A DNA stretch of 64,000 bases from Chinchilla lanigera (taxonomy: Eukaryota; Chordata; Mammalia; Rodentia; Chinchillidae). This document shows positions 1-12,900 of this stretch, piece after piece. The position numbers and the translations under genes were made by a program. Every line of letters starts with the position of its first letter. The stretch's first letter is position 1. The notes beneath the pieces were generated by a model that worked only from the letters and a program-made list of their open reading frames with translations, had not been told where the DNA came from and did no database searches. The stretch is from positions 4,704,802-4,768,801 of the forward strand of contig NW_004955437.1 in assembly GCF_000276665.1 (NCBI RefSeq), given 5' to 3'.

Positions 1-249
1 AGGATACATGCATACCCAGGTTTATAGCAGTACAATTTATAATAGCTAGATCTTGGAAACAGTGTATATGTATACCAACAGATAAACAGATAAGGAAAAT
101 TTGGTATTTATACATAGTGGAATACTACACTGCCATAAAGAAAGGTAAGTTGAAGCATTCACAGGTGAATGGCTGCAATTTGAGAATATAATGTAAAGTG
201 AAATAGGACACACAAGCACAAATAGCCCAAGGTTTCTCTTATATGAGAA

Positions 250-418
250 AAGCATATATATAAGATATATATATATACACACACATATATTATACATACG
301 TATACATATATACATACATATACATACATATACATGTATGTATGTGTATACATATATACATATACATGTATGTATACATTGTACATACATATACATATAT
401 ACAGAGAGAGAGAGAGAG
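250..418. repeat. TA/CATA/GA microsatellite cluster
   Basis: Alternating tatata, acatacatatac and agagag runs. Reading frames across it are low-complexity artefacts. Confidence 0.9.
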
Positions 419-862
419 ATTGCACAAAATAGAAGAGAGGTAAACATGAAATAGGGAGAATTTCAAATACTTCCCCAAATTACAAATTCCATTGTTTTAA
501 AAATATTTCAACATATATGCTAATTGGTTTCATTTATACTACTAGTCTTAATTTATTGAAGAGAAAGGTGTGTTATTATCTGTTTCTCTTTTTGTAAGAA
601 TCATTTTGATTTACATCTTATACTCTGCTTTCAAGATAATGATACACAGTGTAATAACTATTGTTGTTCCCTTATTATTTGATTATGAAATTGCTTTATT
701 TTTTTTAAAAGGCCTATAAACCTAAAGTCTATCATCTATGAGTCTGACAACTCAATTAATACCATTTAAGTGACAGAGAACTGCCCAGCCAATAAATTAA
801 GACAGAAAGCTTGGTTGGAGCCACTGAAGTTGGTTGCTTGTTTTTTAATTGTGCGTGTGTGG

Positions 863-1222
863 CTGTCTTGGTTTGAATATGGGTTATGTCATCTGAAAAT
901 CTGTACATTTAACAGCATGGTCCCCAGGGCAATGAGGAGGCGGAGCCTTCCTGGGAAGTGTTTCATTGTGGGGGTGTATGACGTGAGAAGGGATTGTAAG
1001 GCGGTACCCCTCCTCCTCTCTCTCCTCTGCTTGGTTCAAGATGTGACTGTCTATTCTAACATGTGCAACCGCCATTGCCACTCTGCCCTCACTAGAGACG
1101 AAAACCACTGGTGTTGCCCAGTCCAGGACTTCAACCTCTAAAACTGAGACAAATCAACCTCTTCTTTATTAGTTAGCTACCTTGGGTACTTTGTGTTAGG
1201 GATGCAAAACTGACTAATACAA
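863..1222 (+). mobile_element. MaLR-type solo LTR
   Basis: Starts TGTCTTGGTTTGAATATGGG and ends ACTGACTAATACA, with the aatcaacctcttctttatta region characteristic of MaLR LTRs. A 123-codon open frame here has no recognisable product. Confidence 0.6.
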
Positions 1223-1469
1223 TGCTAGTGAAGAATACAATGGCTCCTAAAACAGCTTAGTGCCAATGTCTTAGTCTGTGCTAAGTGGTCAGTAGTTTTT
1301 CCCACCACTGCTTCTGTACCACTGACTATGAATATGGCAGAAAGGGAAAATAGCATCTTGGCATCATAATGAAAATTGGTTTGCCCTCACAGATCCCCTG
1401 AAAGTGCCTTGAATATCACTGGCATGGCACATGTCTCATCGTTATGATGATGTAAAAAATTATTTAGTT

Positions 1470-1750
1470 TAGCTGGGCACTGTGGTGCATGCCTGTAACC
1501 CCACCATTCGGAAGGCAGAGGCCAGAGGATCATCATGAGTTTGAGGCCAGCGCAGGCTACATTGTGAGTTCAAAAAAGCGAGCCTGGGGCTTGGGGCTGG
1601 GGATTTAGCTCATAGGCACAGCACCTGCCTGGCAAGCACGAGGTCATGAGTTCGATTCCTGGTACCGGAAAAATAACAAAACAAAAAAAAAGCGAGCCTG
1701 AACCGCATAGCAAGACCCTGTCTCAAAAAAACCCACAAAAAACAAAAAAC
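1470..1750 (+). repeat. B1-like SINE (host of nested ID)
   Basis: agctgggcactgtggtgcat start and gaccctgtctcaaaa end; interrupted by the ID at 1593. Confidence 0.85.
1593..1684 (+). repeat. ID SINE nested in a B1-like SINE
   Basis: tRNA-derived head ggggctggggatttagctca with A/B-box layout and an A-rich tail. The flanking duplication aaaaaagcgagcctg (1572-1586 / 1686-1700) shows that it inserted into the older SINE. Confidence 0.9.
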
Positions 1751-1825
1751 AGCTATTTAGCTGAGCTGAACAGAATATAACCATATGGGAAGAATGGGGG
1801 GTTAGGAAAATAAAGTGGAGGAGGA

Positions 1826-1932
1826 GGCTGAGGATTTAGCTCAGCGGCACAGCGCCTGCCTGGCAAGCGCAAGGTCGTGAGTTTGATTCCTGGTACCGGA
1901 AGAAAAAATGAAAACAAAAAAAAAAAGAAAGG
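1826..1932 (+). repeat. ID SINE
   Basis: gaggctgaggatttagctcagc head, ggtaccgg end and A-rich tail. Duplicated flank ggaaaataaagyggagga on both sides. Confidence 0.9.
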
Positions 1933-2302
1933 AAAATAAAGCGGAGGAACAGAGGGTAAAAAAAAAAAATCAGTAAACCTTCATGTAGAGGTAAAGGAAC
2001 AGTTAGAGTGAATTATTTAGAGCATAGAGATAAAAAAAAAATCTTCTACAAGAACATAACAGTTGCTTCTAGAGAGTGGTATAGAAGAATTTTTCAAAAC
2101 TAGGCTTAGAGTTCTTCATTTTTGAATACTACCTACTCTTCCAGATTAGCTGCGCACCGTGTTTATTCTCTTTCCTCCCCATTTCCCACCTTTGAATAAA
2201 CTGTCTTTTATTTGAAAAAAAAAGCTAGACTTAAAGAACCTCTTCCTCCTTTAAACTGTGTATACATATAACTACAATAAAAAAAAGCTTTAAAAAAATG
2301 TT

Positions 2303-2450
2303 TTGTCTGTTTGAGACAGAGTTTCACTATACAGTTCAGGCTGGCCTTGAACTCACTTTATAGCCCAGGCTGCCTGGAATTCACAGCACTCCCCATGCCT
2401 CAGCCTCCCAAGTGCTGGAATTACAGGCATGCACAACCACACCTGGCACA
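2303..2450 (-). repeat. B1-like SINE
   Basis: Reverse orientation: tttgagacagagtttcactat ... aagtgctggaattacaggc. Confidence 0.85.
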
Positions 2451-2741
2451 AAAATTGAATTATGAAACGTGGATTAAATCATGGGCAAGCTGAAGAGAAA
2501 ATTTGTGAAATGGAAGATAGATTGAAGAAAAGTCTACACATAGAGATATTGAGGTGAAACTAAGGACTTCAAAGACAAAGAAAAAAACAATCAGAGACAA
2601 AAAGGACAGATTACCTACAGGGGACACTTAATGGAAAAGGTCTCATCAACCACAAAAGATGGAATGAAGTATCTACAAGAAGTAGGAGAAAATAACTGAA
2701 ATAACTGCTAACTTAGATTCGTGCTCAAGATAAACAACCTT

Positions 2742-2818
2742 TATTTTTTGGCATGGGGAATCAAACTCAGGACCTTGCACTTGCCAGGCAGATGCTGTGC
2801 CAATGAGCTATATCCCTG
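2742..2818 (-). repeat. Old ID SINE
   Basis: Reverse ID body (gggaatcaaactcaggacc ... caatgagctatatccc), diverged and lacking a clear tail. Confidence 0.7.
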
Positions 2819-2993
2819 AATAAATATCCTTTCTTCAAGCAGTCTTTTCTTATAAACAGAAAAGAAGCTAAATTAGACTAGATTTCAGTTATTGTTCCCA
2901 TTATAAAATGTAGTAAGACTCTCTAAGAATAATAAACCAAACTAGTATTTGTTGAGGGCCATATATGCCAGCAGTATAATAAGAATTTATTGT

Positions 2994-3145
2994 TGGACAT
3001 GGTGGTGCACTGCTGTCATCTCAGCATTGTAAGGCTGGAGAAGAGGATTGCCATGAGCTCAAGGCCAACCTGGGGGCACTGCATAGTGATTTGAAGTCCG
3101 GCCTGAACGCCATAGCGAGACCCCATTTCAAAAAAGGAAAAAAAA
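2994..3145 (+). repeat. B1-like SINE
   Basis: ggacatggtggtgcactgctg start and cgagaccccatttcaaaaaa end. Confidence 0.8.
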
Positions 3146-3568
3146 TTTATTTATATTATCATTTATAGGTCTCACAACAATCTTGCAAGGTGAGTATTAT
3201 TATTCCCAATTTGAAAATGTCCTAAGAATGACCCAAGTCTTAGAAAAGATAATCAAGTTGTCAGGGAGGACACATTCCTACCCAACAACGAAGCTAGAAG
3301 TAAATTTGACTCTATCTGACTAAAACTGTTGCTTTCTCCATTCTGCCTGTCACGCAATCTACGGAATCCAGGTCAGCTTTCTCTTCTACTTACAAAAACC
3401 ATGACAGAGTTAAAATATTGAGGGGGAAAAGAGGTTAAGTAATACAACCAACATTTAAAATTGTAGGCACAGAATTACATGTGTTCCTGGTGAATGGAAG
3501 AATGAAAATTATTTGTACACCATCCAGAAGAAATGCAATTTCCATGAATTTTAAAAGGCAGTATCTAA

Positions 3569-3660
3569 GGGGTGGGGGATTTAGCTCAGCGGCAAAGTGC
3601 CTGCCTGGCAAGTGCAAAGTCATGAGTTTGATTCCTGGTACCAGAAGAAAGAAAGAAAAA
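3569..3660 (+). repeat. ID SINE
   Basis: Full ID body and tail; aaaaggcagtatctaa duplicated at both flanks. Confidence 0.9.
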
Positions 3661-3842
3661 AAGGCAGTATCTAAAGGATAAATATAACTAAGCTCTATTA
3701 TAGCTAATTTCTTAGTTTATTTGAATATATGAATACATTACTTTCTTGGAACCTAATTTAGGCTGATATATAGAAAAGTAAAGTGAACGTTGGCTATGAA
3801 AAGACATCCATGTTTTAAATATTTGGAAAAAAATAAGCCTAC

Positions 3843-3994
3843 CTCATGAATAGTTTTAGTATTTATAGGAACATCATTACGACAGCGAACAAAAAATACA
3901 CACAATCCTTTTAGTTTCTCTGGGGTGGCATTGTCTATATACAATCTCATCATCTTTGCTCCTTTGCCTGCTCCATGAACAGTCCGGCCGCATT
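3843..3994 (-). CDS. DNAH8: DNAH8 coding exon 4
   Basis: 152 nt, bounded on the minus strand by gcttttag and gtaggc. Completes the split codon (Glu) and encodes 50 more residues, including a Lys-Met-Met-Arg segment and FFVRCRNDVPINTKTIHE. It exits in phase 0. The next exon was not found in the 3.8 kb to the window edge. Confidence 0.85.
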
Positions 3995-6900
3995 CTAAAA
4001 GCAAAAGTCAACAGCTCAGCATGTGATCTCCTCACTGATCAGACATGATAAATTACAGCCGCTCTTATAACACTTTGTGGTGTTCCGCTTTATTTTAAGA
4101 TGCTTTTAACACGATCGTGGAATACATTGTTTTGTCAATAATGGATGTCAATAATTCCAAAAGATGTCAATAATTCCACTTTTCTTTTTATTACTGGGGG
4201 CTGAACCCAGGGGCCTTCTAACTGAGCTACATCCTTGGCCCTTTTTTAATATTTCATTATGAGACAGAGTCATTAAATTGCCCACAATAGGCTCAAACTT
4301 GTGATCCCAGCACTCTGTGAGGCTGAGGCAAGAGGCCTGAAAGTCCCAGGCCAACCTAAGCAACTTAGCAATTTAGCAAGAGTCTATCTCAATATAAAAT
4401 AAATACATAAAAATAAAAAGGGCTGGGGAGTTAGATAAGTGTGAAGGCTCTAGTCTCAATCCACAGTACCAAAAAAAAAAAAAAAAAAAAGGTAGAGAAA
4501 TACATTTAGCAAACTTTCATAGGTGATGAAAATAATGATTAAAAATGTCTACCCTTTCTTCCTGCAATTCCCTATGTGAGAATTCTTCTTGAAACATCTT
4601 CCTAGTCTACAAAGATTTAGCTTCAGTGATATTTATATAGGCATCGTTCCAAGAAGCAAACAGTTGTAAACAACCTAAATTGTAATAAGAGATCACTTTT
4701 GAAAAGTTTACTTACATCAGCCTAAGGAAATACAAGGCAGGGGCTGGGGATTTAGCTCAGTGGCACAGAGCCTGCCTAGCAAGCGCAAGGTCATGAGTTT
4801 GATTCCTGGTACCAGAAGAAAAACAAAAACAACAACAAAAAAGAAATACAATGCAACTGTTAAAAACTTAATTGTAGGGCCTTGGATACAACTCAGTGGC
4901 ATAGTGCCGGCCTGGCAAACACTAAGTCCTGAGTTCGATTTCTGTTACAAAAAAAAAATTTTAATTGTAGAAATGTATTTACTAACAGAGAAAACAGTAT
5001 AACCAAAGTTTTAAATCCACTGTAGAATATTATTTAGAGTTGATCCCATTTTTATAAAATATGTATACATACCAAAATAGTTATAAAAGGGTATTCATCC
5101 AAGAGTTAGTGCTTTCTCCAACTGAGTGAGCCTGTGGATGGTTTTTCTTCTTCTAATTATGGATGTTTCTTTCCATAATTTTCAGCTATTGTTTTAATAT
5201 TTAACAAGTTATAAAAAATATGGCAACACAAGAACCTCCCCCTAAGAACTGTAAGAAATGGAAAATTCACCGAGAAGACCTAATCCCTAATTATGAATTA
5301 TGTATTTTATTGAAGAAGCAAGACTTGGGGCTGGAGATTTAGCTCAGGGGCATAGTGCCTGCCTGGCAAGCACGAGGTCATGAGTTCAATTCCCAGTACC
5401 AGAAAAAAAAAAAAAAAGAAGAAGAAGAAGCAGCAAAACTTATCTCAGAACCTGAGAAGGGCTGGTTCCAGGACCCCCAAGGATACTAAAATCCATGCAT
5501 GCTCAAGTCCCTTATAAAAAAAATAGCACAGTATTTGCACAGAACCTGCCCACAACCTCTCATTAAATCATCTCTAGATTACTTATAATACCTAATACAA
5601 TGTACCTGCTATGTAAATAGCCGTCACACTGTTATTATTTAAAGAATGATGAACAGGGAAATTCTGTCCCCATTAGCTGAATCCATGATGCAGAACCCAC
5701 AAACACGGACAGCAGACTGCATACATTAGATGATTAGAGGAAAGCACCAGGTCATAGCTGAGGGCTGTATTTACAACGCAAGCCTTCACTGAAACAAGAG
5801 TGTGGAGAATCGTGATGGTTAAGGGTTGGAACACTCTGGGAAAGCTCTGCAGAAGAAAAATCCATGAGGGGATGTGAAGGAAGGTTAGAACAAACAAAGG
5901 CACTCTGAGAGTTGGAAGGGCATAGGAATGAATCTGATGTGGACAGAAAGCAATAAACAGGACAGTTCAAGCAGGATGTGGTGGCACACACCTGTAATCC
6001 CAGCACTCTGGGAGTCTGAGGCAGGAAGGTCACAATTTCAAGCCCAGCCTAGACAATTTGGTGAAACATGAAGACCTTGTCTCAAGATTAAAAAAAAAAT
6101 TTTTTAAAGGACTCAGGGATGCAGCTTAGCGCAAAGGCCCTGGATTCAATCTCCTGTACCAAAAGTGGCAGGGTGGAAGGGGGCAGTTTAAAGGAAGAAA
6201 CAAATTTATACCTGCAATAGAAGGTCAAACTAGACCAGCACTGCATGTCCACATTACAGTTGGTTTTGGATGACAGAGGGAGGGGATTAGACCCAATCCA
6301 GTAAATGGCAGGACAATAAAAGACTTACTGAGCGGGAATCAGTAGTGTGAACTTCAGAGAGAGAGAGAGAATCTGGTAGCTGAAATATCACAGGTTTTTA
6401 ATCTGGGTTGGCAGTGTAGGCATGAGAGAGGGGCCTTGCCTGAGACAGCAGAAGAGAAAAGTGACACAGAACGAACAGGAGGGGCATGCTGACAGGACAG
6501 AATTTAGAAGCTAAATCTTCCATCACCAAAAGGACAGCCCATGCACCTGGTTATCAGAACAAAGGATTCATAGCCAGGTTGCGTGTTCATTATGTTAGGC
6601 ATTATATGAACAGTAGGGAGAGCTACATATTCCCACTGAGAGCTGAGCAGGCACAAGACGCTGAGCCAGGACCACAGCAAGCAGCTTCTGGGCTCTGGAG
6701 TAAAACCATTGCTAGATTTGTGAAAACATCTGGACATAGTGGCTCCATCTGTTCCAGGGAAAATGCAATGAAGTGCTATGAAAACGTGTATTCTTGGATA
6801 CATGTCAATGATTTCTACAAAGATATTTCTATTTCTCCTTAAGTTATTATAGCTATGTCTGAAATATGTATTTTGGCGGAAACGGTGCTGTTCTTTTTTT

Positions 6901-9900
6901 TTTTTTTTTTTTTTTTCTGGTACCGAGAATCAAACTCACGACCTCGCGTTTGACAGGCAAGCGCTGTGCCGCTGAGCTAAATCCCCAGCCGGAGTGTTCT
7001 TAAGTGTTTTATTTTTTTTTTTCACATAAGCTTATGGTACATTTTTCACTATAAAATAGAAGATTGTATGTAAACATCCTTACCAAGGCCAGGCACGTCT
7101 CCTTCTTGATACAAAAATTTCAAAGTCTTACAACCATCTTTTGCAAAAAAATGAGTAAATGCTTCCAACTGTTAAATAAAAGAGAAAGTGATCATTGATA
7201 AAATGACTAGAGAAGTACAATAAAAGGAGCCAACCCCCGTGCTAGGCATTTCACATACCTCAATTAATCATCATCGTTTTGTAGAAATGACAATAAGGCT
7301 CACAGACTTTATTGAAGGTGCACAGAGGCAGGTACATCACAAGCAAGATTAGCATCTAAGCTAATGTAACTTCAATATTGCCCTGGAATTAAAGTGGATA
7401 CTATTTCCCTTTTTTATTTTTCTTTCTTTTTAGAGACATGGTCTCAGTATGTTGCCCAGGCTGGCCCCAAACTCCTGAGTTCCAGCGATCTTTCTACCTC
7501 AGCCTTCGGAGTGGGAGGGACCACAGTCCTGTGCCCCTGACCTTGCTGGTGGCTCTTATTTCTGAACCTACAGTAATGATCTTCCTTGGCCAGCCACATA
7601 CTTGACCCTCCCTCACACAGCAGCACAGGAGGAGATTGACACGTCCAACTGAAGGGTAAATATAAGGCATTATTATTGAAAGAAAGTACTCCTAAAAGCT
7701 GACTGGGACACAGAAAACTTGCCTTGGTATTTTGTTTGCCAATTATTTTAGCAATTAAGCTCTTAGCAATTGTAATTTGACCCATAGTGTAGCCAACTAA
7801 CATAAAAACAAATTATTATTATAATGGGCTTCTTCTGTGTTTATGAACACAATATTTTTATTCAATTATTTAGGAGTCATTGTAATATCTTAGTAAGCAG
7901 AACACCATGATGGTCACATAAGCAAAAGCCCGCAAACGTTATGTGGGAAATTCCAAATTAGTGGACCTGCTTCTCTCAGTCCCACTCATTCCAAGAAGCC
8001 TCTCTCTTGGACAGTGAGTTTCTCTTCACTTACGGATACTTGGGGGAAGCATCAGAGGTGTAACTCAGCCACCGCCCTTAGAACACGCTATGCAATCACT
8101 CTTCCACATCCCTGGACGTAGATACAGTGTTTTTCTTTTTTTTAATGCAAAACACTAGCCCTGAGAATTTGCATTTCTAAAAAGATTTTGTTTTTCTTTT
8201 TTTTTTTTTCCAGTACCAGGAATCAAACTCTTGACTTTGCGCTTGCCAGGTAGGTGCTTATGCCGCTGAGCTAGATCCCCAACCCCTTCTAAAGAGTTTT
8301 TGGTCACACTGATGCTGCTGGTCCTGAGACAACATTTGAGAACCACCACTCTGAGAGCTGAAACAGAGCCACTGAGATGTGTATGATCTTGGTCCTTAAT
8401 TTTCTACTCTTCCATCGCCCACGTAAACTTGACTCTCTTGCATAATTACAACCTAAAAAGATACCAAAGCTGTCAGCGCAGCTAGTCTTGCCCAGTTCCA
8501 TCAGTACTTTCTTTCTGACCCTTTGGCTCAAAAGTAGCACACATGATTGTGATTTTTAAAAAAGACATCAGAATGTCAAATTCAATGAAGCCTTGCTTTT
8601 CAATACACTGTACTCCTGAGACTAACAAAGCAGATGTCATTGGCTAAAGTCATGACTGCAAATTAAAAATTCACTTATTTTAAGCATGCACACCTGTAGT
8701 TCCAAGTACTCAAGAGGCTAAAGTGCTGAGGTATGAGAACTGCATGTTCAAGGTCAACCTGAGCAACACAATTAGAAGTCACCTCAAGTAAATACGTAAG
8801 TGAATTTCACATATTTACCTTTTTACAAATAGTTCATCTGGGGGGCTGGGGATTTAGCTCAGTGGCAAAAGCGCCTGCCTGGCAAGCGCAAGGTCGTGAG
8901 TTCAGTTCCCAGTACCGGAGAAAAACCAAAAAAAAAAAAAAAAAAAAAATAGTTCATCTGGGCCTCACTACAAATTTGAATTAGGAAAGGTAGAATTATA
9001 ACACTCCCTCATGGAAGAGAAAAGTAAATCTAAAAAGAATTTAGGTGAAGGACCCAAAGATATCCAACCACAGAACAGACCCTGAGCTTGGACTCCAGCA
9101 TCGGGCTACCAGTTCTGTGCTCTTTTCACAGAACCATACTGCTACTACCTTGACTTTGGAAAACATTTCCACGTACGCCAGCAAAGTGATTATCTTGAGC
9201 AGTACTGAATAAGCAAAGCAGTAATATGGAAAGGGGCAAAAACATGAATGCCAGTGTCATAGAAATGTCCGGACAGGTCATATCCTGGTAAGAACAGGTA
9301 TTGTCTCATATACAACAGGAGTTTTGAAGACACTTTATATTCGGAAGCTTCTTCCAGAGGCCAGAGCAGAATTAAGAGAAGCTATGGCACTAGGAGCAAC
9401 AGCAGGACTGCCAAACAAGGAAAACCATCACCATCCCAAGGCCTGAAAGAACGGGGTAGGGAGGAATGATATAACTGGAACAAGTTTGAAAACTGTCTGG
9501 GGAGGGACCACTCAAGAGGAGCTGTAGTTTGGGATCGAGGGGGATAACCATGGCCAGAAACCTGGTCAGGTGAGTAGTGATCAGATTTCTCTCCTGTTCT
9601 GCGCACCAGTCTGCAGGTGCCTGTCAGTGTCTGAACCAAGTGGAAGCCAGAGAGCAAGAGAGCCCAGGTGACAGACTGCACAGAGCTCGGCTTTGTGGAC
9701 CACGGAGTAGGGTGGGGACAAGGGGACAATGGAGCTGGTGGCAAATATAAGTAATATCACACTCTCTGTTGTCCATGTTTTTATAGTGTCTTTACTGAAA
9801 TGCTTTTACCCTAGACTGCGTGTCAGGTTTTATACTAAAGGAATATTTTTCCATATATCTGGTTTCTTAAACCACAGCACATTAGGGTTGGGCATGTAGC

Positions 9901-12900
9901 TCAGTGGTAGAGCACATCCTTGGCATGTATGAGGTCCCATGTCTTGGTTACTTTTCTCTTGTTTCTGGGACAAAATGCCCAAAACCAAAGTTAAAGAAGG
10001 AAGGGCTGGGGATAGAGCTCAGCAGTGCAGTGCCTGCCTGGCAAGCATGAGGTCCTGAGTTCAATTCTCGATACAAATATATATAGAGAGATGATAGATA
10101 GATAGATAGATAGACAGACAGATAGATAAAGTTACAGAAGGGAATGTTTACTTAGCTCGAAGTTTGTGGAGGTTTCAGTCCATAATCAGCTGGCTCCAAG
10201 ACAGAGTGGCACATGGCAGAGGGGCAACTGTTCATGGTGGCAGAAGACAGAAAAGCAACAAAAGCAAAAGAAAGGGGCACCAAGCCTCTTTTCCTCCCTT
10301 ATATTGTATGCAGGTGCTATGTTTTGTCTGAAGGCCTCCCAAATCCTCATGCAGTCATGGGGTGTGCTTCTATTCTAGATTTTTAAATGATCCATAGTCC
10401 AATGCTGGGATTATGAGTGTGAGTGCTACACCCACCCTGGGGCAGATAGTTTGCATACAGTGTAAGGCGGTGGGGGGTGGGGGTGGGGAGAGGCTGCTTG
10501 CCCTGCTCTTCCCTTTTGCTCTGGTTGCTTTTGCTGTTTTCTGCCACCATGAACTGTTGCCCTCTGCCACATGTCACTCTGCCTTAAAGCCAGCTAAGTA
10601 TGGACTGAAACCTCCATAAACTATAATCTAAATCAATCTTTCCTTCTTTAATTTTGGGCACCAGGTATTTTGTCTCAGCAATGGGAGAAGAGTAACTAAC
10701 ACAGCAGGCTACCCACCCTCTCACACAGTCTGTGTGCCCTCCTCTTACACAGGCTCAAGATGTTTACAAAGTGAGGACCTTGGCCCCTTGCTGAGTCCCT
10801 TTGTTAAACTTCTAAACTTCTCAAGCTGACACAATAAATCAACCATTACAACATCCTAGAGCATAAACAGCCTCCCTAGGGCATGTTTTCTACACCCTAG
10901 GATGTAGAATTAATGAGTTACTTAGTTAAGTTTCTAGACTTCTCAAATTGACACAATGTATCAATCATTAGACCCCAGGAAAAAAAAAATTTAAGATAGT
11001 AATAGGACATTGTTAAACCAAGCCCAGGCACCTGGGTGACTCCACAGAACAGAGGCCCCAGAAGCCTGCCTTAACCACAGTGCTACATTTCAGCAGAGAA
11101 CCTCAGTGACCTAGGAAAACCACACCTTTATTTCAAGTTGCTCACTATAGCATCTCTTGTTTTATGTACATATCACCCATTCTCTATCCTGAGTCTTGAA
11201 ATAGCTTCAGGCTAGTGATGTCTTTGCACCAGTCATGTCACTGTTACAACCACAAATTAAGAGAGCAGGAAAATGAGCACCCCCTCTTCATACTTCCAGG
11301 AGACTGCCAGGACACATTTTTATAAAAGTCTTAAGAGAAATGAAGGACAGACAACTTTCCAGAACTAGGCAATACTGCATCAAGCAAGGGATGAGCTCTT
11401 TTAGGCACCAATCCATGAAATCCTGGCTCCTTGAGCAAGCTAAAGAGTTTTGCCAGTTTGGCAGTCACTGTAAAAGCAGGGGATACTGCCCTCTGATGAT
11501 GACAACTCAACTCAAGTCCATCCCACCCCAACTCACCAGTGCATTAGAGGAGACAATTGGCCTGTAGGGCTCACTGGTCTTCTTGGGATTATAGCCTATT
11601 CTTTGCCTGAAGTTGAAAAAAAGCCCTAACAACTAGTGGTAATTCCATTGAAAATCAATGTAGAAGCAGAGCTCTCAAGAAGGAAGCTATGACACAGACT
11701 TATCTGCTACCATAGTTAGGGTAAGCATATAAATTTACCACCTACTTCTGGAACAGTTTGAGGAGTAAAATGAGGCATGGTTAATTAGTACATATAATCC
11801 AGAACTGTCCCTAGCATCCTGAGACATTTGGTAACTTGACTTCTAACTGTCTCTTTGTTTTCTAATATACAATGCCCTAGGTCATATTTATGGTTTATTT
11901 TTCTATACAGGTGATTTGCATGGAATTCATATAAACATTACTTGTAAAATACTACTCTATCTGTGTTCAACTATTCTTCTGTCTCCTGAAGTCAATGTTA
12001 GAATTATAGTCCAATTCTAATAGCTCACTCTGCTCTTCCTCCACAACAGCAGTGCTGACTAAATCTATTCAACTGGCCATAATTATATAAAATAAAGCTA
12101 CTTTAATCGATAAAAACTCCAATCTTCTCTTTTGAAACGTTTTGTTGTTCATAACAATGAGTCCAGTTTCTTGAATAAGTCACTTCTTAAAGTATAACTA
12201 AAAAAAAAAATGAAGAGATGGGGTATAGCCCAACATTCGACCATGTGCTCAGTATTCTTAATACTGTGTTCAATCCTTAGCATTAAAAAAAAATTATTAT
12301 TGTAATAGAAAGATTTAAACTTACAGATGGACAATCCAAAATTAAGTCTTCAACAGTTGGCAGATCCAGGCCAAGCTTGTCTGCTAGAATTTCAAATATA
12401 TATTTGTATGCTGGGTCAATTTTCATTTTTCGGTTTTCTCTTGCCTCTCTAAATCTTGCCTAAAGAATGAAACCACATTTAAAAAAAATTATAATTATGA
12501 AGAAAACATGGGCAAAATATTTCACTTAAAATATTGCACATGGAAAAAAAAAGAAAACAGAAAAAATTACACATGAAAAAAATCCTTGTAGGGGCCGGGA
12601 ATTTAGCTCAGTGGCACAGCACCTGCCTGGCAAGCACGAGGTCATGAGTTCGATTCCCGGTACCGGAAAAACAAACAAACAAACAAAAAAATCCTTGTAG
12701 ACCAAAATGTGTATAGATATTGTGAAAGAGGAAGAGAACATTCCAATGGGAAGGGCAACCAGGGTGTGGGAAGTAGGCAAGGAAGGAAGGGAAAATGAAA
12801 AAAAAAATGATGAGAAAAGAAGAAAAAATGGAAACAAAGCTTTTGTAAATAAGGAGGGGAAGAGAGGTTGAAGGCAGGGCAGAGGAATGGAAAAAAAAAA

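Noticed and set aside
46..478. Several minus-strand open frames near the left end
   Set aside because: Low-complexity peptides (Tyr/Ile/Cys, Ser/Leu) from the TA/CATA microsatellite.
770..1141. 123-codon plus-strand frame
   Set aside because: Lies inside a MaLR-type LTR; chance frame.
10085..10130. Possible CRISPR-like or tandem array (gata repeats)
   Set aside because: Simple tetranucleotide microsatellite grown from a SINE tail; no spacers.
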